Below are positions 10,867 through 22,494 of a stretch of DNA of 64,000 nt, piece by piece. The stretch is taken from positions 124,001 to 188,000 of the forward strand of contig JAMPIV010014837.1 of assembly GCA_024509875.1 (NCBI GenBank), given 5' to 3'. Within the stretch, counting starts at the first letter, position 1, and each line of letters starts with the position of its first letter. Under the pieces are notes generated by a model that did no database searches, had not been told where the DNA came from, and was given only the letters and a program-made list of their open reading frames with translations. The DNA is from Oreohelix idahoensis (taxonomy: Eukaryota > Mollusca > Gastropoda > Stylommatophora > Oreohelicidae). The position numbers and the translations under genes are program-made.

Positions 10867-13800
10867 TTCATAACCCTCCACTCCCAAAGGAGCATAGGCC
10901 TTCAACAAACACATGCCAAGTCCTCCTGTCACGTGCCATCATCTCAAGTTCTTTCCATGTTCTCCTCATCATTTTCACCTCTGTTTCCAACTCTCTTCTC
11001 CACGTACTTCTTGGTCTTCCTCTGCCTCTCTTGCCCTGGGGGTTCCAGAACAAGGACTGCCTTGTAATGCTATCAACAGGTTTCCTCAGTGTGTGTCCTA
11101 TCCATCGCCATCGTCTTCTTCTCATCTCTTGTTCCACTGGCACTTGTCCAGTTCTTGTCATCAGTTCCACATTGGTAACCTTGTCATACCATTTTAATCC
11201 CTCTATTCTACGCAAGCACCCATTTATGAAAGTCTGTAGCTTTTTGGTTGTTGTCTTTGTTGTTCTCCATGTCTCCGAGCCATACAATAGGACTGACTTC
11301 ACATTTGAGTTGAAGATTCTTATTTTCGTGTTGGATCCTATTTCTCTTGATCTCCATATATTTCCCAATGCAATGAAAGCTCCTCTTGCCTTTTGTATTC
11401 TTATTTTGATATCGCTGTCTGTCCCTCCAACTTTGTCTATATTACTGCCAAGATATGTGTATGATTCTACATCTTGTATTGGTGTTTCTTCAAGTTCAAC
11501 CCTGTTTTCATTACCTGCATTTATTTGCATTATTTTTGTCTTTTCCCTGTGTATTTTCAGACCCAATTGCTGTGACCTCTCATCGAGTGTTTTCAATTTG
11601 TCCTGCATCTGATTACGGTTATGGGACAGGAGAGCCAAGTCATCAGCAAAATCCAGATCATCCAACTGCTTAGTCAGAGTCCACTGGATTCCATTTCTGT
11701 TGTGTGTTGTCGATGATCTCATAACCCAATCTATTGCCAGCAAGAAAAGAAATGGAGACAAGAGGCATCCCTGTCGCACTCCTGTTCTTATCCCAAATGG
11801 TTCTGTAAGCTGTCCTTCATGAAGAACTCTGCACGTCATGTCTTCATAGGTTTTCTTTATTAAATTAATGATCTTCAGGGGAACTCCATAATGCCTCATC
11901 AATTTCCAAAGTGATTCTCTGTCCACACTGTCAAATGCTTTTTCGTAGTCCACAAATCCGATGTATAGTGGTGAATTCCATTCCAGACTTTGTTCAACTA
12001 TTATTCTCAAAGTGGCTATCTGGTCTGTACATGATCTGTTTTGTCGAAAACCTGCTTGTTCATCTCTCAATTTCTTGTCTATGGACTCCTTTAATCTCTC
12101 AAGGATAATCCTGTTCAATACCTTTCCTGGCACTGATAGTAACATTATTCCTCTATAATTTGTGCACTCTTGTAGATTTCCCTTCTTAGGCAACTTAACC
12201 AGATATCCTTCCTTCCATTCTGCTGGTATCTCTTCTTTTCCCAGACTTTACCAAGTAATTTATATAACATCTCTGTAGCCGTGTCGATATCTGCTTTGAT
12301 GGCCTCTGCTGGAATGCCATCAGGTCCAGACGCTTTTCCATCTCTTAGAAGCTTTATGGCTTTCTTTATTTCTTCCTTCGTTGGTCTTTCACCGTTAATT
12401 TGTAGCTCTTCTTCTGCTGGCTGGATGTCCGGCGGGTTTTGTGGAGCTGGTCTATTGAGAAGGTCCCCAAAATATTCCGTCCACCTCTTCATTTGCTCTT
12501 GTATATTGCTGAGCAGTTTCCCATTCTTATCTTTTATGAGGCAACTTGTTTGCTTGTATTTCCCTGTTAGCTTCTTTGTGCTGCTATACAGTTCTCTCAT
12601 ATTTCCTTTGGCTGCAGCATCTTCTGCCTCTCTTGCCAACTCCTCAATATACTTCCTCTTGTCCCTTTTGATACTTCTTTTTACTTCTTTGTTTGCTTCT
12701 GTGTACACTTCTTGAGCCTTGGCTTTGGAACTTCTGGTTTTGCTTGTGTTAAACTCTGCTTTCTTGTTTTTTCTATCTTTTATCTTATTGATGGTTTCTG
12801 TTGTTATCCATGCTTTTTGTTGTCTTTCCCTTTTCCCCAGTATTTCTTCACATGTCTCCTTCCATACCGTTTTGACCTGCTGCCAATAGTCTTCTGTATT
12901 CTCTACATCTTCCAACTGTTGGAGCACTTGGAATTTGTTGGATACTGTGACCGCAAATTTGTCTCTTGTTTCTTGATTTCTTAGCTGTCCTACATTAAAC
13001 TGTTGTCTATAATTTTGCATTGTTGCATATCTCTTGAGTTTCATTTTTACTTTGGCTATCAGAAGATGGTGATCTGATGCCACATCTGCTCCTCTATATA
13101 CCTTTACATCCTGCAATGATGATCTAAACTTCTTCTTTATGCATATATGATCGATCTGATTTTCTGTTCTATGGTCTGGTGATATCCATGTTGCCTTGTG
13201 TATTCTCTTATGTGGAAACATGCTTCCTCCTATAGCCAGTTGATTTGAAGCACAGAAGTTTGCGAATAGTTCTCCATTTTCATTCATTACTCCTAGCCCA
13301 TGTTTTCCCATGACTTCTTCAAATCCGGTATTGACTGTACCTATCTTTGCATTCATGTCACCCATCAAAATTATGATGTCTCTTCTTTTTACTTTATCCA
13401 TAATTTCCTGTAGTTTAGTATAAAATGCTTCTTTCACAGACTCTTCTTTGTCATTAGTTGGTGCATAACATTGGGTGACATTGACATGAATTTTCTTTTT
13501 AGCTGTTTTGAAAATAGCTGTTATTATTCTGGGTCCCACAGCTTCCCATTCAATGAGTGCTTTCTGTGCTTCTTTAGATAACATAAGAGCTACCCCTTCA
13601 CTGTGGTGTGAACTTTCGTCTTCGTGTCCTGAGGACAGCACCAATTCACCTGTGATGAGTTTCTTCCTGTCTACCCCCTTCCACTTTGTTTCACACATTC
13701 CCAGAACCTCGATTTTGTATTCCCTCATTTCTGCTGCTACTTGTGCCACTTTCCCTTGTTCGTTCAATGTCCGAACATTCCAGGTGCCAAATCTGGAAGT

Positions 13801-14092
13801 TCTCCTAGAAGAAAGAAGGTTAGTCAGCAACACAGATTCCTTTCGGCTTTCTCTGTGTTGCATCATACGCCTCCCCGCGAGAGGACCTTCCCCTGTCTTG
13901 GATGGCTGTGTTTTATTTTCTTTATTTGACTTGTCCATATTTGTTGAAGTTTTTTGTGGTTTAAATTTTTTTTACAGGATGGGGTAACCGGCCCCATGCC
14001 CAACCCTCCTTAGTCGCCTTCTACGACATGCTTGGCAGGGGACAGTGTTACTATTCTTTGCTCCCCTTTTGGGCCCCGGTAACACACGGGTG
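10867..14092 (-). mobile_element. Near-complete RTE-like non-LTR retrotransposon, 3.2 kb
   Basis: The element is bounded by an 11-bp target duplication TTGTGTTATCA at 10856-10866 and 14093-14103. Length (3,226 bp), a single endonuclease-RT polyprotein, a short 5' UTR (~150 bp) and an essentially absent 3' UTR with an ATGA-type tail fit the RTE clade. It mobilises by nicking target DNA with its endonuclease and copying its RNA in place. Related pieces in this window lie at 1560-4827, 14868-15205, 42505-42812 and 45040-45255. Clade placement is by architecture only. Confidence 0.85.
10868..13938 (-). pseudogene. RTE-like endonuclease-reverse transcriptase, one frameshift
   Basis: The frame opens with ATG at 13938 and the upstream part (13938-12145) encodes the AP-endonuclease: GTWNVRTLNEQG, CETKW, a GDMNAKIG metal-site motif and SDHHLL near its end. 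The downstream part (to TGA at 10868) encodes RT: EQAGFRQNRSCTDQI, the palm motif A in DYEKAFDSVD, RQGCLLSPFLF, the catalytic FADDLALL, then YGSETW and a C-terminal GKRGRGRPRSTWRRELE. The two parts are out of phase by one base near 12236, where this copy has one base fewer than the copy at 2971-2985. Joint length is about 1,020 codons, normal for RTE. Apart from that deletion no stop was noticed, so loss of activity is recent. Confidence 0.85.
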
Positions 14093-14103
14093 TTGTGTTA
14101 TCA

Positions 14104-14604
14104 AGTCATTGATTAAAAAAAAAATTTAATAATTTACCGACTAATCAATTAATTAATCGTTGCAGATCCCAGCCCTCGTTATTTGTGATAATATAATTGT
14201 GATTTTATGACTGTGTTTATTTTATTCGGGATGTTATGCCACAATATTGTTTGTAGCATGGGATAGGCAGCACCACAGGACAAAGGGAGATAAGTGCAAG
14301 CAACTATGAATGTGAATATGTTTTTTTTTACTGCTCAGCTGAATAAATTTTACATTGTTGACGGCTTCATTAAACAAATTGCCTTGTGGTACTAGCTTCC
14401 TACTACCCTTGACAGGTAAATAGATTTTGAGGTGGCAAATTACATTTGGTCTTTAATCCATTTCCTGAAATCTGGCACAAGGAATGTTGCTATTGTTTTT
14501 GTTTTATGCTTTTTTTTAAAAATGTTATAGTTAATTTGTGTTTTAAATTGACGTTGGTATTTATAGTATTATTGGTTTATTATTACATCACATGAACAGT
14601 ATGT
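14104..14604. other. Spacer between RTE copy and minisatellite
   Basis: AT-rich DNA with poly-A/T runs, no recognised gene or repeat. Confidence 0.35.
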
Positions 14605-15292
14605 GAGCTGCATTTATATTGTAGTGTTCTATATTTATGTCATAGTGTTCTATATTTATGTCATAGTGTTCTATATTTATATCATAGTGTTCTATATTTA
14701 TATCATAGTGATCTATATTTATACTATATTGTTCTATATTTGTATCAGTGTGTTCTATATTTATGTCATAATGTTCTATATTTATATCACAGTGTTCTAT
14801 ATTTATATCATAGGCTCTATATTTATATTGTAGTATTCTATATTTATATCATAGGTTCTATATTTGAGCATGGGCTGGTTACCCCATCCTGTACAAAATT
14901 TTTACCACAAAAACTTCAACAAGCAGTATAGATTAGTGGAAGAAGAAGACCTGGCGATGAATAGGACACACGATGTGCAAACCAGTTGATAGCATTACAA
15001 GGCAGTCTTTGTTCTGGAATCCACAGGGAAAGAGAGGCAGAGGTAGACCAAAAAACACATGGAGAAGAGAACTGGAGACAGAAGTGAAAATAATGAGGAA
15101 GATGTGGAAAGAACTTGAGCTGATGTCATGTGACAGGAAGACTTGGCGTGTGTTTGCTGATGGCCTATGCTCCGTGGGGAGCTAAAGGGTATTGATTGAT
15201 TGATTCTATAATTATACATTTATATCTTAGTGTTCTGTATTTATATCATAGTATTATATATATATATTTAATATAGTATTCTCTATTTATAG
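14605..15292 (+). repeat. ~21-bp AT-rich minisatellite, split by an insertion
   Basis: Imperfect units of TGTTCTATATTTATATCATAG run from about 14620 to 14867. Further units resume after 15205 (TTATATCTTAGTGTTCTGTA). The interruption is the short RTE derivative at 14868-15205, so the array predates that insertion. Confidence 0.85.
14868..15205 (+). mobile_element. Short internal-deletion derivative of the RTE-like element
   Basis: The first ~58 bases (GCATGGGCTGGTTACCCCAT onward) match the 5' UTR of the RTE at 13940-13998. They are joined directly to the last ~270 bases of the element, encoding GKRGRGRPKNTWRRELETEV and ending in a TTGA-repeat tail. About 2.8 kb of coding sequence is missing. 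Keeping both ends but no enzyme is the layout of LINE-derived non-autonomous elements that ride on their parent's proteins. Confidence 0.75.
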
Positions 15293-15574
15293 ATTATGGA
15301 ATAAATGACTAGGAAGGATGCTGCCAGTAAGCAGAAGACAATATTTGATTATAGTCTGACACAAAATTATAAAGGAAAAACTTGGTGTTACCGATACAAG
15401 ATACTGCATTTGCAGCCTTAATCCAGGTAATTTTATTGGTCACATTCATTGAAACTGATTGTTCCTGTGCTGCTGCACAACACGTGATAGGAACTGGAGT
15501 ATCGGCTGGACATTGTACATGTTACAAAAGGTGCCCACGAGGAGATGTATTAAAAAACTGTATCCTGAGCTTCT

Positions 15575-15645
15575 GAATGTGAACTTCAGTGAATGTGAAC
15601 TTCAGTGAATGTGAACTTCAGTGAATGTGAACTTCAGTGAATGTG
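15575..15645 (+). repeat. 16-bp tandem repeat, about 4-5 units
   Basis: Perfect or near-perfect units of GAATGTGAACTTCAGT. Confidence 0.85.
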
Positions 15646-15845
15646 ACCAATGAAATTCTTTGGGTTAAGGCTGCAGATGTGGTTCCATTTAACCGTAACA
15701 CTCGTGTCTGCTCAAAGTTATTGAACTTTATAATCCGGTGAATAATTATTGGACATCCTGTATTGTATACAATTATAGATCATCACATCAGCTCATTGGA
15801 GTCAAACTGGATATTTTTATCCATCAGTTAATTAAAAAAAAAAAA

Positions 15846-15920
<75 letters not shown>

Positions 15921-15931
15921 TATATATATAT
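15846..15931. repeat. TA dinucleotide microsatellite
   Basis: About 85 bases of almost pure TA next to an A run. A further short TA tract occurs at 16470-16485 on the other side of the adjacent LINE fragment. Confidence 0.95.
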
Positions 15932-16468
15932 CATCTCATCTCAACCCATAACCCATCATGGGTCGTAGGGGTGCCATGGTGGAAGCATCAGCAGACAGGG
16001 TCCTCCACTGCTCTCTATCCTCAGCAATGCGTACAAGTGTGGAAAAACCGTGTCCTGCCCATTCTTTGATGTTATCAGCCCAGGATTTTCTTTGCCTTCC
16101 TCTTCTTCGTTTACCTTCGACTGTTCCCTGGAGGATCGTTTTTGAAAGAGAGTCATGACGAGTTACATGCCCAAACCAGGCAAGCTTTCGACGTTTCACT
16201 ATTGACAAAAGTGGTTCTTGGTGGCCTGCATAGGTGTTTATCTTTTCTCTAACAAAGACATTTGTTTTGTGCTCTTTATAGCAAATGCGCAAAATTCTTC
16301 TATAACATTTATGCTCGAAAGCCTGAATCCTTCGCTCCGTATCTGCAGTGAGTGTCCAGCTCTCACACCCATACAAGAGAATAGATAATACAAGTAATTT
16401 GTATAATTTGATCTTCACAGGAAAACTGATGTTACTTTTCCAGATGACATTCAACCTTGTCATGGCAG
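15932..16468 (-). mobile_element. LINE 3'-end fragment (family B), open frame
   Basis: An open frame of 175 codons on the minus strand covers the post-RT C-terminus: LNVIWKSNISFPVKIKLYK, SILLYGCESWTL (the LYG.E.W thumb motif), RRILRICYKEHKTN, a WFGHV..HDSL motif and KRRRGRQRKSWADNIKEW. The 3' end carries a short CATC repeat. Copies of the same family occur at 41570-41822 and 60430-60682. The catalytic RT core is absent, so this is a 5'-truncated insertion. The undamaged frame points to a fairly recent copy. Confidence 0.85.
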
Positions 16469-16479
16469 GTTATATATAT

Positions 16480-17394
16480 ATATAATATGATGACATTAAA
16501 TATACAGGTTATTGAATATGCTATCTGAAATAAAGGATTCTGTCCACACACAATTTTACATGGACCATTTTAAAGCATGTTTAAAGTCACATAGGTCTGT
16601 ATAAGTGTGTATGTATGAATATATTATATGCATGATAAATTTTATATATATTTTTTGGGTTATGTAGTTCAATCCTTTAATTAATTTCACACCAAAATTG
16701 TTGCGATGAATTCTTGTATGTTTGATTGTTTAATATAATATGTTCAATTTTACAACTGTTGCTACAATTGTGATCCACTGCACCTTCATGATGCATACAA
16801 AAAATTGTCTTGACCAAAAATGCACATCTGCTGTATAGTATGGCCTACTTTTTCAAATATAAGCTTTAAAAAAAATAAATTGTGTCAGTTGGTGCACATT
16901 TGGATTTGGGAAAAATACATTGGGTACACTCATCTGCAGCTACATTCCTTTTTATGGTACTTCCGTTTCAAGATATCTGATGTAGTTTGTGATTTGAGTT
17001 TTTTAGCCTGCTTTGCTGTGTTTTACCTAAGTGTTTGACTTGGTACGAGCCAGTTTATTCATGTGAGGACACGTCCCCCTTTTTGTGCAACAATCGATGT
17101 CTGCATGTTAAATATACACCTGAAGGAGGGCATTTTTTTGAAAAGTTCAGCTAAAAACGTTGTCAGCCATCTTGACAAATTCTGTTCACAAAAAGATAAC
17201 GTGTAATTTCTACACGTTTGAATAATAATGGCGTCATCAACAAATGTCTTCACATCATAATAAGCATGGTAAAACTTGAATAAGGCGTCTTCTTTCATAG
17301 TCATTAGTTAATGACCTAAGCCTAAGGTGCTCCAATGTGCTGAGAGGCTGAATGGCTGATGGGAAATTAGCCTTAAACATTGGCTGTCTGGAAT
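16480..17394. other. Spacer without recognisable genes
   Basis: Strongly AT-rich DNA with small open frames of no recognisable family on both strands. No repeat structure noticed. Confidence 0.35.
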
Positions 17395-17760
17395 GCGAGT
17401 GTATGAGCCAGTCATGTTTTTTTAATTGTATGGGCCAGTCATGTGTTTCTTAAATTGTATGAGCCATCATGTTTTTTTAATTGTATGGGCCATTCATGTT
17501 TTTTTTATGTGTGAGCCAGTGATGTTTTTTTTAATTGTATGAGTCAGTCATGTTTTTTTTATTGTATGAGTCAGTCATGTTTTTTGTTAATTGTATGAGC
17601 CATCATGTTTTTTTTATTGTATGAGCCATCATGTTTTTTTTATTGTATGAGTCAGTCATGTTTTTTGTTAATTGTATGAGCCAGTCATGTTTTTTTAATT
17701 GTATGGGCCAGTCATGTTTTTTGTAATTGAATGAGTCTGTGATGATTTTTATTGTTTTAT
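17395..17760 (+). repeat. ~30-bp T-rich minisatellite, about 12 units
   Basis: Imperfect units of TGTATGAGCCAGTCATG followed by a T run and AATT. Unit length varies with the T-run length. Confidence 0.85.
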
Positions 17761-17771
17761 TTTATGAGCCA

Positions 17772-18615
17772 ATGACTTACTTAGTCGTTCATCATCTACC
17801 ATGAGATGTAGAAGTTTGGAAGAGAGAGCGCCAGACTATCCTATCGGCTGTCTTCCTCCTGGCCTGGTTCCATTCTAGTCCTCGGTCCTTCAAAGATTGT
17901 CTAATGTTGTCCTTCCAGCGGACTCTGGATCATCCTGGGGGTCTGGATCCCTGGCTCTTAGTTTCCCATGCTTGTCGTGGTAGCTGATCCTCTCCCATTC
18001 TGCAGACATGGTCAGACCATCTTAGTTGGGACTGTTCTGCTTGAGTCTCTGGGGGTGGGATTTTAGGCTTCATTTATTGTCTGGTTGTGGACCATGTCTC
18101 TTCTTGTTACTTCAATCACCTTCCTCAGATACCTCATTTCTGAGGTTTGGATCTGGCTTTTGTGGGTTGTAATCATTGCCCATGACTCACATCCATACGT
18201 CAAGACTGGGACATAGGTGGAGTGGTATACAGCCATCTTCGTTTCTTGCCAACTTCTCTTTTGGTGAGGAATCCTCGATTTATGGCCTGAAAAAGTCTCC
18301 CAGCTGCTGCTCTTCGGGTAGCCAACTCTTCTTTGATGCCTCCCTTCCAGTCTGTGACAGCTCTGGGGTACTTAAAGTGGTCGACCTGCTCCAGGACCTG
18401 TTCTCCCAGTTTGATCTGATGTCTTCTTTCCTCTCATGATATCACCATGGTTTTTGTTTTAGAGCTGCTTATGACCATCCCTCTATTCTCCAGCTCTTCC
18501 TTCCAGACTTGCAGGTTGGATTGGAGATGTGCCTCTGATTTAGCAATCAGGGCAACAACGTCGGCAAATGCCAGCTCTGAAATACAGACCTGTCTGTTAC
18601 TTGGGGTGCTGTGTG
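17772..18615 (-). mobile_element. LINE fragment (family C), RT palm to 3' end
   Basis: Reading the minus strand from about 18600 gives ELAFADVVALIAKSEAH, LQVWKEELENRGM and SSKTKTMV, then, with frameshifts, GEQVLEQVDHFKY, ATRRAAAGRLFQAINRG, LTYGCESWA and a terminal piece near 17800. The YADD-type motif is changed to FADV. Stops and frameshifts are frequent. The 3' end matches 47945-48185. Confidence 0.75.
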
Positions 18616-19044
18616 TTGGTGCTGCTGACTGGCACTGCTGACAATGATATTGTCAGTTAAATTCACATTCATGGCAGGCATGCATATGTATGTTGAAACA
18701 AAAAATCAATATAGAACTTGACTGGACTCACTAACTGCTTTCATCTGAAGGACGGTGGAAGCTCTGCAGTGCCGAGTTCTTATATTCTTAGTTTTCATTA
18801 TGAAGATTTGAATAATATGTAGGGTATCTTCCATAAAGATCCAATGTGTTACGATCGAGACAAAACTCAGCAAGAATCTGGATACCCTAGCGACACGCCA
18901 TAACAAGACGTGCCGAAGCTCTACCAGATCTTGTCAAGGATAAATAGAGTATCAATCATGATACATGAATAAGCCAGGTTTGGCTAATGCAAATGCTCCA
19001 CACAGGGAGATACTATAATATATAATTCATTGAGTCTTCCCATT
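18616..19044. other. Sequence between two LINE family C fragments
   Basis: No clear identity. It separates two copies of the same ~90-bp RT segment and may be older host DNA or another insertion. Confidence 0.3.
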
Positions 19045-19280
19045 GAGACTTGCAGGTTGGATTAAAGATGTGCCTCTGATTTAGCAATCAGGGCAACATC
19101 ATTGGCAAATGCCAGCTCTGAAATACAAACCTGTCTCATCTTCCAGTACCCAACTGAATACTTTCTTGTCCTCTCCCCACATGCCTTGATGACATCGTCC
19201 ATGAGGGGTATGAAAAGATAAGGTGACAAAATATCACCTTTTGGTGGTCCTGAACTGTTGTGACTTATGGTTTATAGTCC
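19045..19280 (-). mobile_element. LINE fragment (family C), RT palm
   Basis: Starts with the same ~90 bases as 18507-18597 and continues upstream into RT: SPYLFIPLMDDVIKACG and LAFANDVALIAKSEAH (FAND at the catalytic place). This fragment holds the part of RT that the neighbouring fragment lacks, so the two may be halves of one element separated by a duplication. Confidence 0.7.
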
Positions 19281-19837
19281 TCACATAATTTCTGCAAGAC
19301 TTGTAACCAATGATGTGTATACATTTTTTAAGTTAGTCATTTTTTAAAATTGTATAGGTCAGGGATGTTTTTAACATGCTGATGTCAGAACATAAATGTG
19401 TCCTCTGTCTTGTTTAGGATTTGTGGTCACAGTCAGCTCCAAATTTCAGAAATCATTCTCTCATTTGTTACCTCATTTTTTTCTCTGATTCATTTTTGCA
19501 TGTCTTCTTGCATTCCTTCTCTCATTCTTTCTCTGATCTTTTCTCTCAGTCTTTCTCTGAACCATTCTCTCATTCTTACTCTCATTGCATCTTTTACTCA
19601 TTCCTTCAGACCTTCCGTTATTTCTATCCTTGTGGAACAAGGTACCATCAGCACTGCTGTAGCCCTCGTATATGCAGCTTGCAGTCATGTTGTTTATGTG
19701 CTCTGACAGTGGGCACTTCTGTAACAATTGTTATCACATGGTCAGAGATTGCCAGTCCCTTGCACACCCCCCCCCCCCCCCCGCCACCCATCTTAGTCAT
19801 CTCTTATGGCATACTTGGTGTGAGCAGTGGTCCTGTT
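19281..19837. other. Spacer with CT-rich tract and a C run
   Basis: Contains loose TCATTCTTTCTCTGA-like repeats at about 19490-19610 and a run of 16 C at about 19768-19783. No gene seen. Confidence 0.4.
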
Positions 19838-20915
19838 CTTTCTTGGTCAGAAGCGACATGGGACTTTCTTGGTCAGAAACCACACGGGACTTTCTTGGTC
19901 AGAAGCGACATGGGACTTTCTTGGTCAGAAGCGACATGGGACTTTCTTGGTCAGAAACCACATGGGACTTTCTTGGTCAGAAGCGACATGGGACTTTCTT
20001 GGTCAGAAGCGACATGGGACTTTCTTGGTCAGAAACCACATGGGACTTTCTTGGTCAGAAGCGACATGGGACTTTCTTGGTCAGAAGCGACATGGGACTT
20101 TCTTGGTCAGAAGCGACATGGGACTTTCTTGGTCAGAAGTGACATGGGACTTTCTTGGTCAGAAACCACATGGGACTTTCTTGGTCAGAAACCACATGGG
20201 ACTTTCTTGGTCAGAAACCACATGCAACTTTCTTGGTCAGAAACCACATGGGACTTTCTTGGTCAGAAACCACATGGGACTTTCTTGGTCAGAAACCACA
20301 TGGGACTTTCTTGGTCAGAAACCACATGGGACTTTCTTGGTCAGAAACCACATGGGACTTTCTTGGTCAGAAACCACATGGGACTTTCTTGGTCAGAAAC
20401 CACATGGAACTTTCTTGGTCAGAAACCACATAGGACTTTCTTGGTCAGAAACCACATGGGACTTTCTTGGTCAGAAACCACATGGGACTTTCTTGGTCAG
20501 AAACCACATGGGACTTTCTTGGTCAGAAACCACATGGGACTTTCTTGGTCAGAAACCACATGGGACTTTCTTGGTCAGAAACCACATGGAACTTTCTTGG
20601 TCAGAAACCACATGGGACTTTCTTGGTCAGAAACCACATGGGACTTTCTTGGTCAGAAACCACATGGAACTTTCTTGGTCAGAAACCACATGGGACTTTC
20701 TTGGTCAGAAACCACATGGGACTTTCTTGGTCAGAAACCACATGGAACTTTCTTGGTCAGAAACCACCTGGGACTTTCTTGGTCAGAAACCACATGGGAC
20801 TTTCTTGGTCAGAAACCACATGGGACTTTCTTGGTCAGAAACCACATGGGACTTTCTTGGTCAGAAACCACATGGGACTGACTTGGTCAGAAACCACATG
20901 GGACTTTCTTGTAAT
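19838..20915 (+). repeat. 27-bp minisatellite, about 39 units
   Basis: Head-to-tail units beginning TTCTTGGTCAGAAACCACAT. Early units mostly carry GAAGCGACAT, later units GAAACCACAT, and scattered variants read GGAACTT. Because 27 is a multiple of three and the unit has no stops, all three plus-strand frames are open for hundreds of codons; none is a credible protein. The last units run into the next array through the shared GGACTTTCTTG. Confidence 0.95.
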
Positions 20916-21562
20916 AAATCTCCAGCCATATTAGTTCTTGTCTGGGTTTTTTTCTGTAGGACTTTCTTGTCATAAATCTCCAGCCATATTAGTTCTTGTC
21001 TGGTTTTTCTTTTTTTTTGTAGGTATCTTCTCTCATAAATCTCCAGCTAAATTAGTGCTAATCTGGGTTTTGTCTGTAGGACTTTCTCTCAAAAATCTCC
21101 AGCAATATTAGTTCTTGTCTGGGTTTTTTTTGGTAGGTTTTTCTCTCATAAATCTTCAGCAATAATAGTTATTGTCTTGGTTTTTTCTGTAGGTCTTTCA
21201 TCAATCTCCAGCCAAATTAGTTCATGTCTGGGTTTTTTCTGTAGAACTTTCTCTCATAAATCTCCAGCAATATTAGTCCTTGTCTGGATTTTTTCTGTAG
21301 GTCTTTCTTTCATAATTCTCCAGCCAAAATAGTTCTTGTGTCAATTTTTTTTTTTTAAGTCTTTCTCTCATAAATCTCCAGCAATATTAGTTCTTGTCTG
21401 GAATTTTTCTGTAGGTTTTTCTCTTATAAATTGCCAGCCAAATTAGTTCTTGTCTGGATTTTTTCTGTAGGTCTTTCATAAATCTCCAGTGAAATTAGTT
21501 CTAGTCTGGATTTTTTCTGTAGGTCTTTCTCTCATAAATCTGAAACAATATTAATTTTTGTC
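20905..21562 (+). repeat. ~57-bp minisatellite, about 11 diverged units
   Basis: Units of CATAAATCTCCAGCAATATT followed by AGTTCTTGTCTGG, a T run and CTGTAGGTCTTTCTCT. More diverged than the adjoining 27-bp array, which shares its first bases, so this is probably the older array. Confidence 0.85.
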
Positions 21563-22494
21563 TGGATATAATCTGTATGACTTGTTGTTCCATCCACCTT
21601 CGTTATTTGTGCCTCTTTTGACAAAACATTGACGTAGGACAGCATGAGATGTAGCTCTTGTTTGATAACTTTGTTCATTGAGTTTAATTTGGGGAAGAAT
21701 GTTTCAGTATAAGCAGATAATGATTGTAGAATAACATGAGAAGGATTTCTTTTCTGTATTACATGGGTTGGCAACCAGTCAGTCTTGATCCACCGGTAGA
21801 TCCTAAGGCATCATTGGGGTCGGTGAGGGAAAAAAACAACAATTTTTAACCTAGGTAAATTTGGATTATCCCTCTCCCACTGGTGGATTCCCCAGGTCTT
21901 AAGATACTTTCACCGCATTGTGAAGTGCATAATAATATAGACAGCGACCTTTTCTTTGAAGTAAAGTGAACATTCGGTAGAATATTTAATTTTCATTTTC
22001 CACAGCTCTTCTGGTAGGATTACGGGAAGCAGATCGTGTGGCAGAGATCAGTGTTACATATAGGCTGGGATTATTCCAAATTCCAGATAATCTGAAAACA
22101 GGCATGATTTTATTACCCTAGACCTTTAGAGAGTTCAGTGGTTCTAAAGTAGATCCTCACAGCTTCTGGTTTGCAGATTCCTGCTGTATGTTAATTTATC
22201 AGAACATTGTTAATTTATCAGAACATTGTTAATTTATCAGAATGTAAGAATTAATTTTTATACATTAGAAAATTATTAACTTAGCACAATATTAGAATAT
22301 ATTTTCATATCTAAGAAAATTATTAATTTAGCATAATGTAAATAGATATACTTCCTATTCCAGAAATGTTTTCATATATCAGAACTTGCAGGAACTTTTT
22401 TTCTGTACTGTAAAATTGTTAATTTACCAGAAAACGAGATACAGTAAAACAAAACATACAAACTCCTCAAAACACAAGAGGGTAATGACAGACA
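21563..22494. other. Spacer without recognisable genes
   Basis: Contains a short direct repeat AATTTATCAGAACATTGTT near 22190-22235 and AT-rich DNA. No gene identified. Confidence 0.35.

Noticed and set aside
19838..20915. Regular direct repeats suggesting a CRISPR array
   Set aside because: No unique spacers separate the repeats, no cas genes are present, and the context is animal DNA.
19421..20975. Very long plus-strand open frames in all three registers
   Set aside because: They are generated by a stop-free 27-bp tandem unit; no composition, start context or homology supports a protein.
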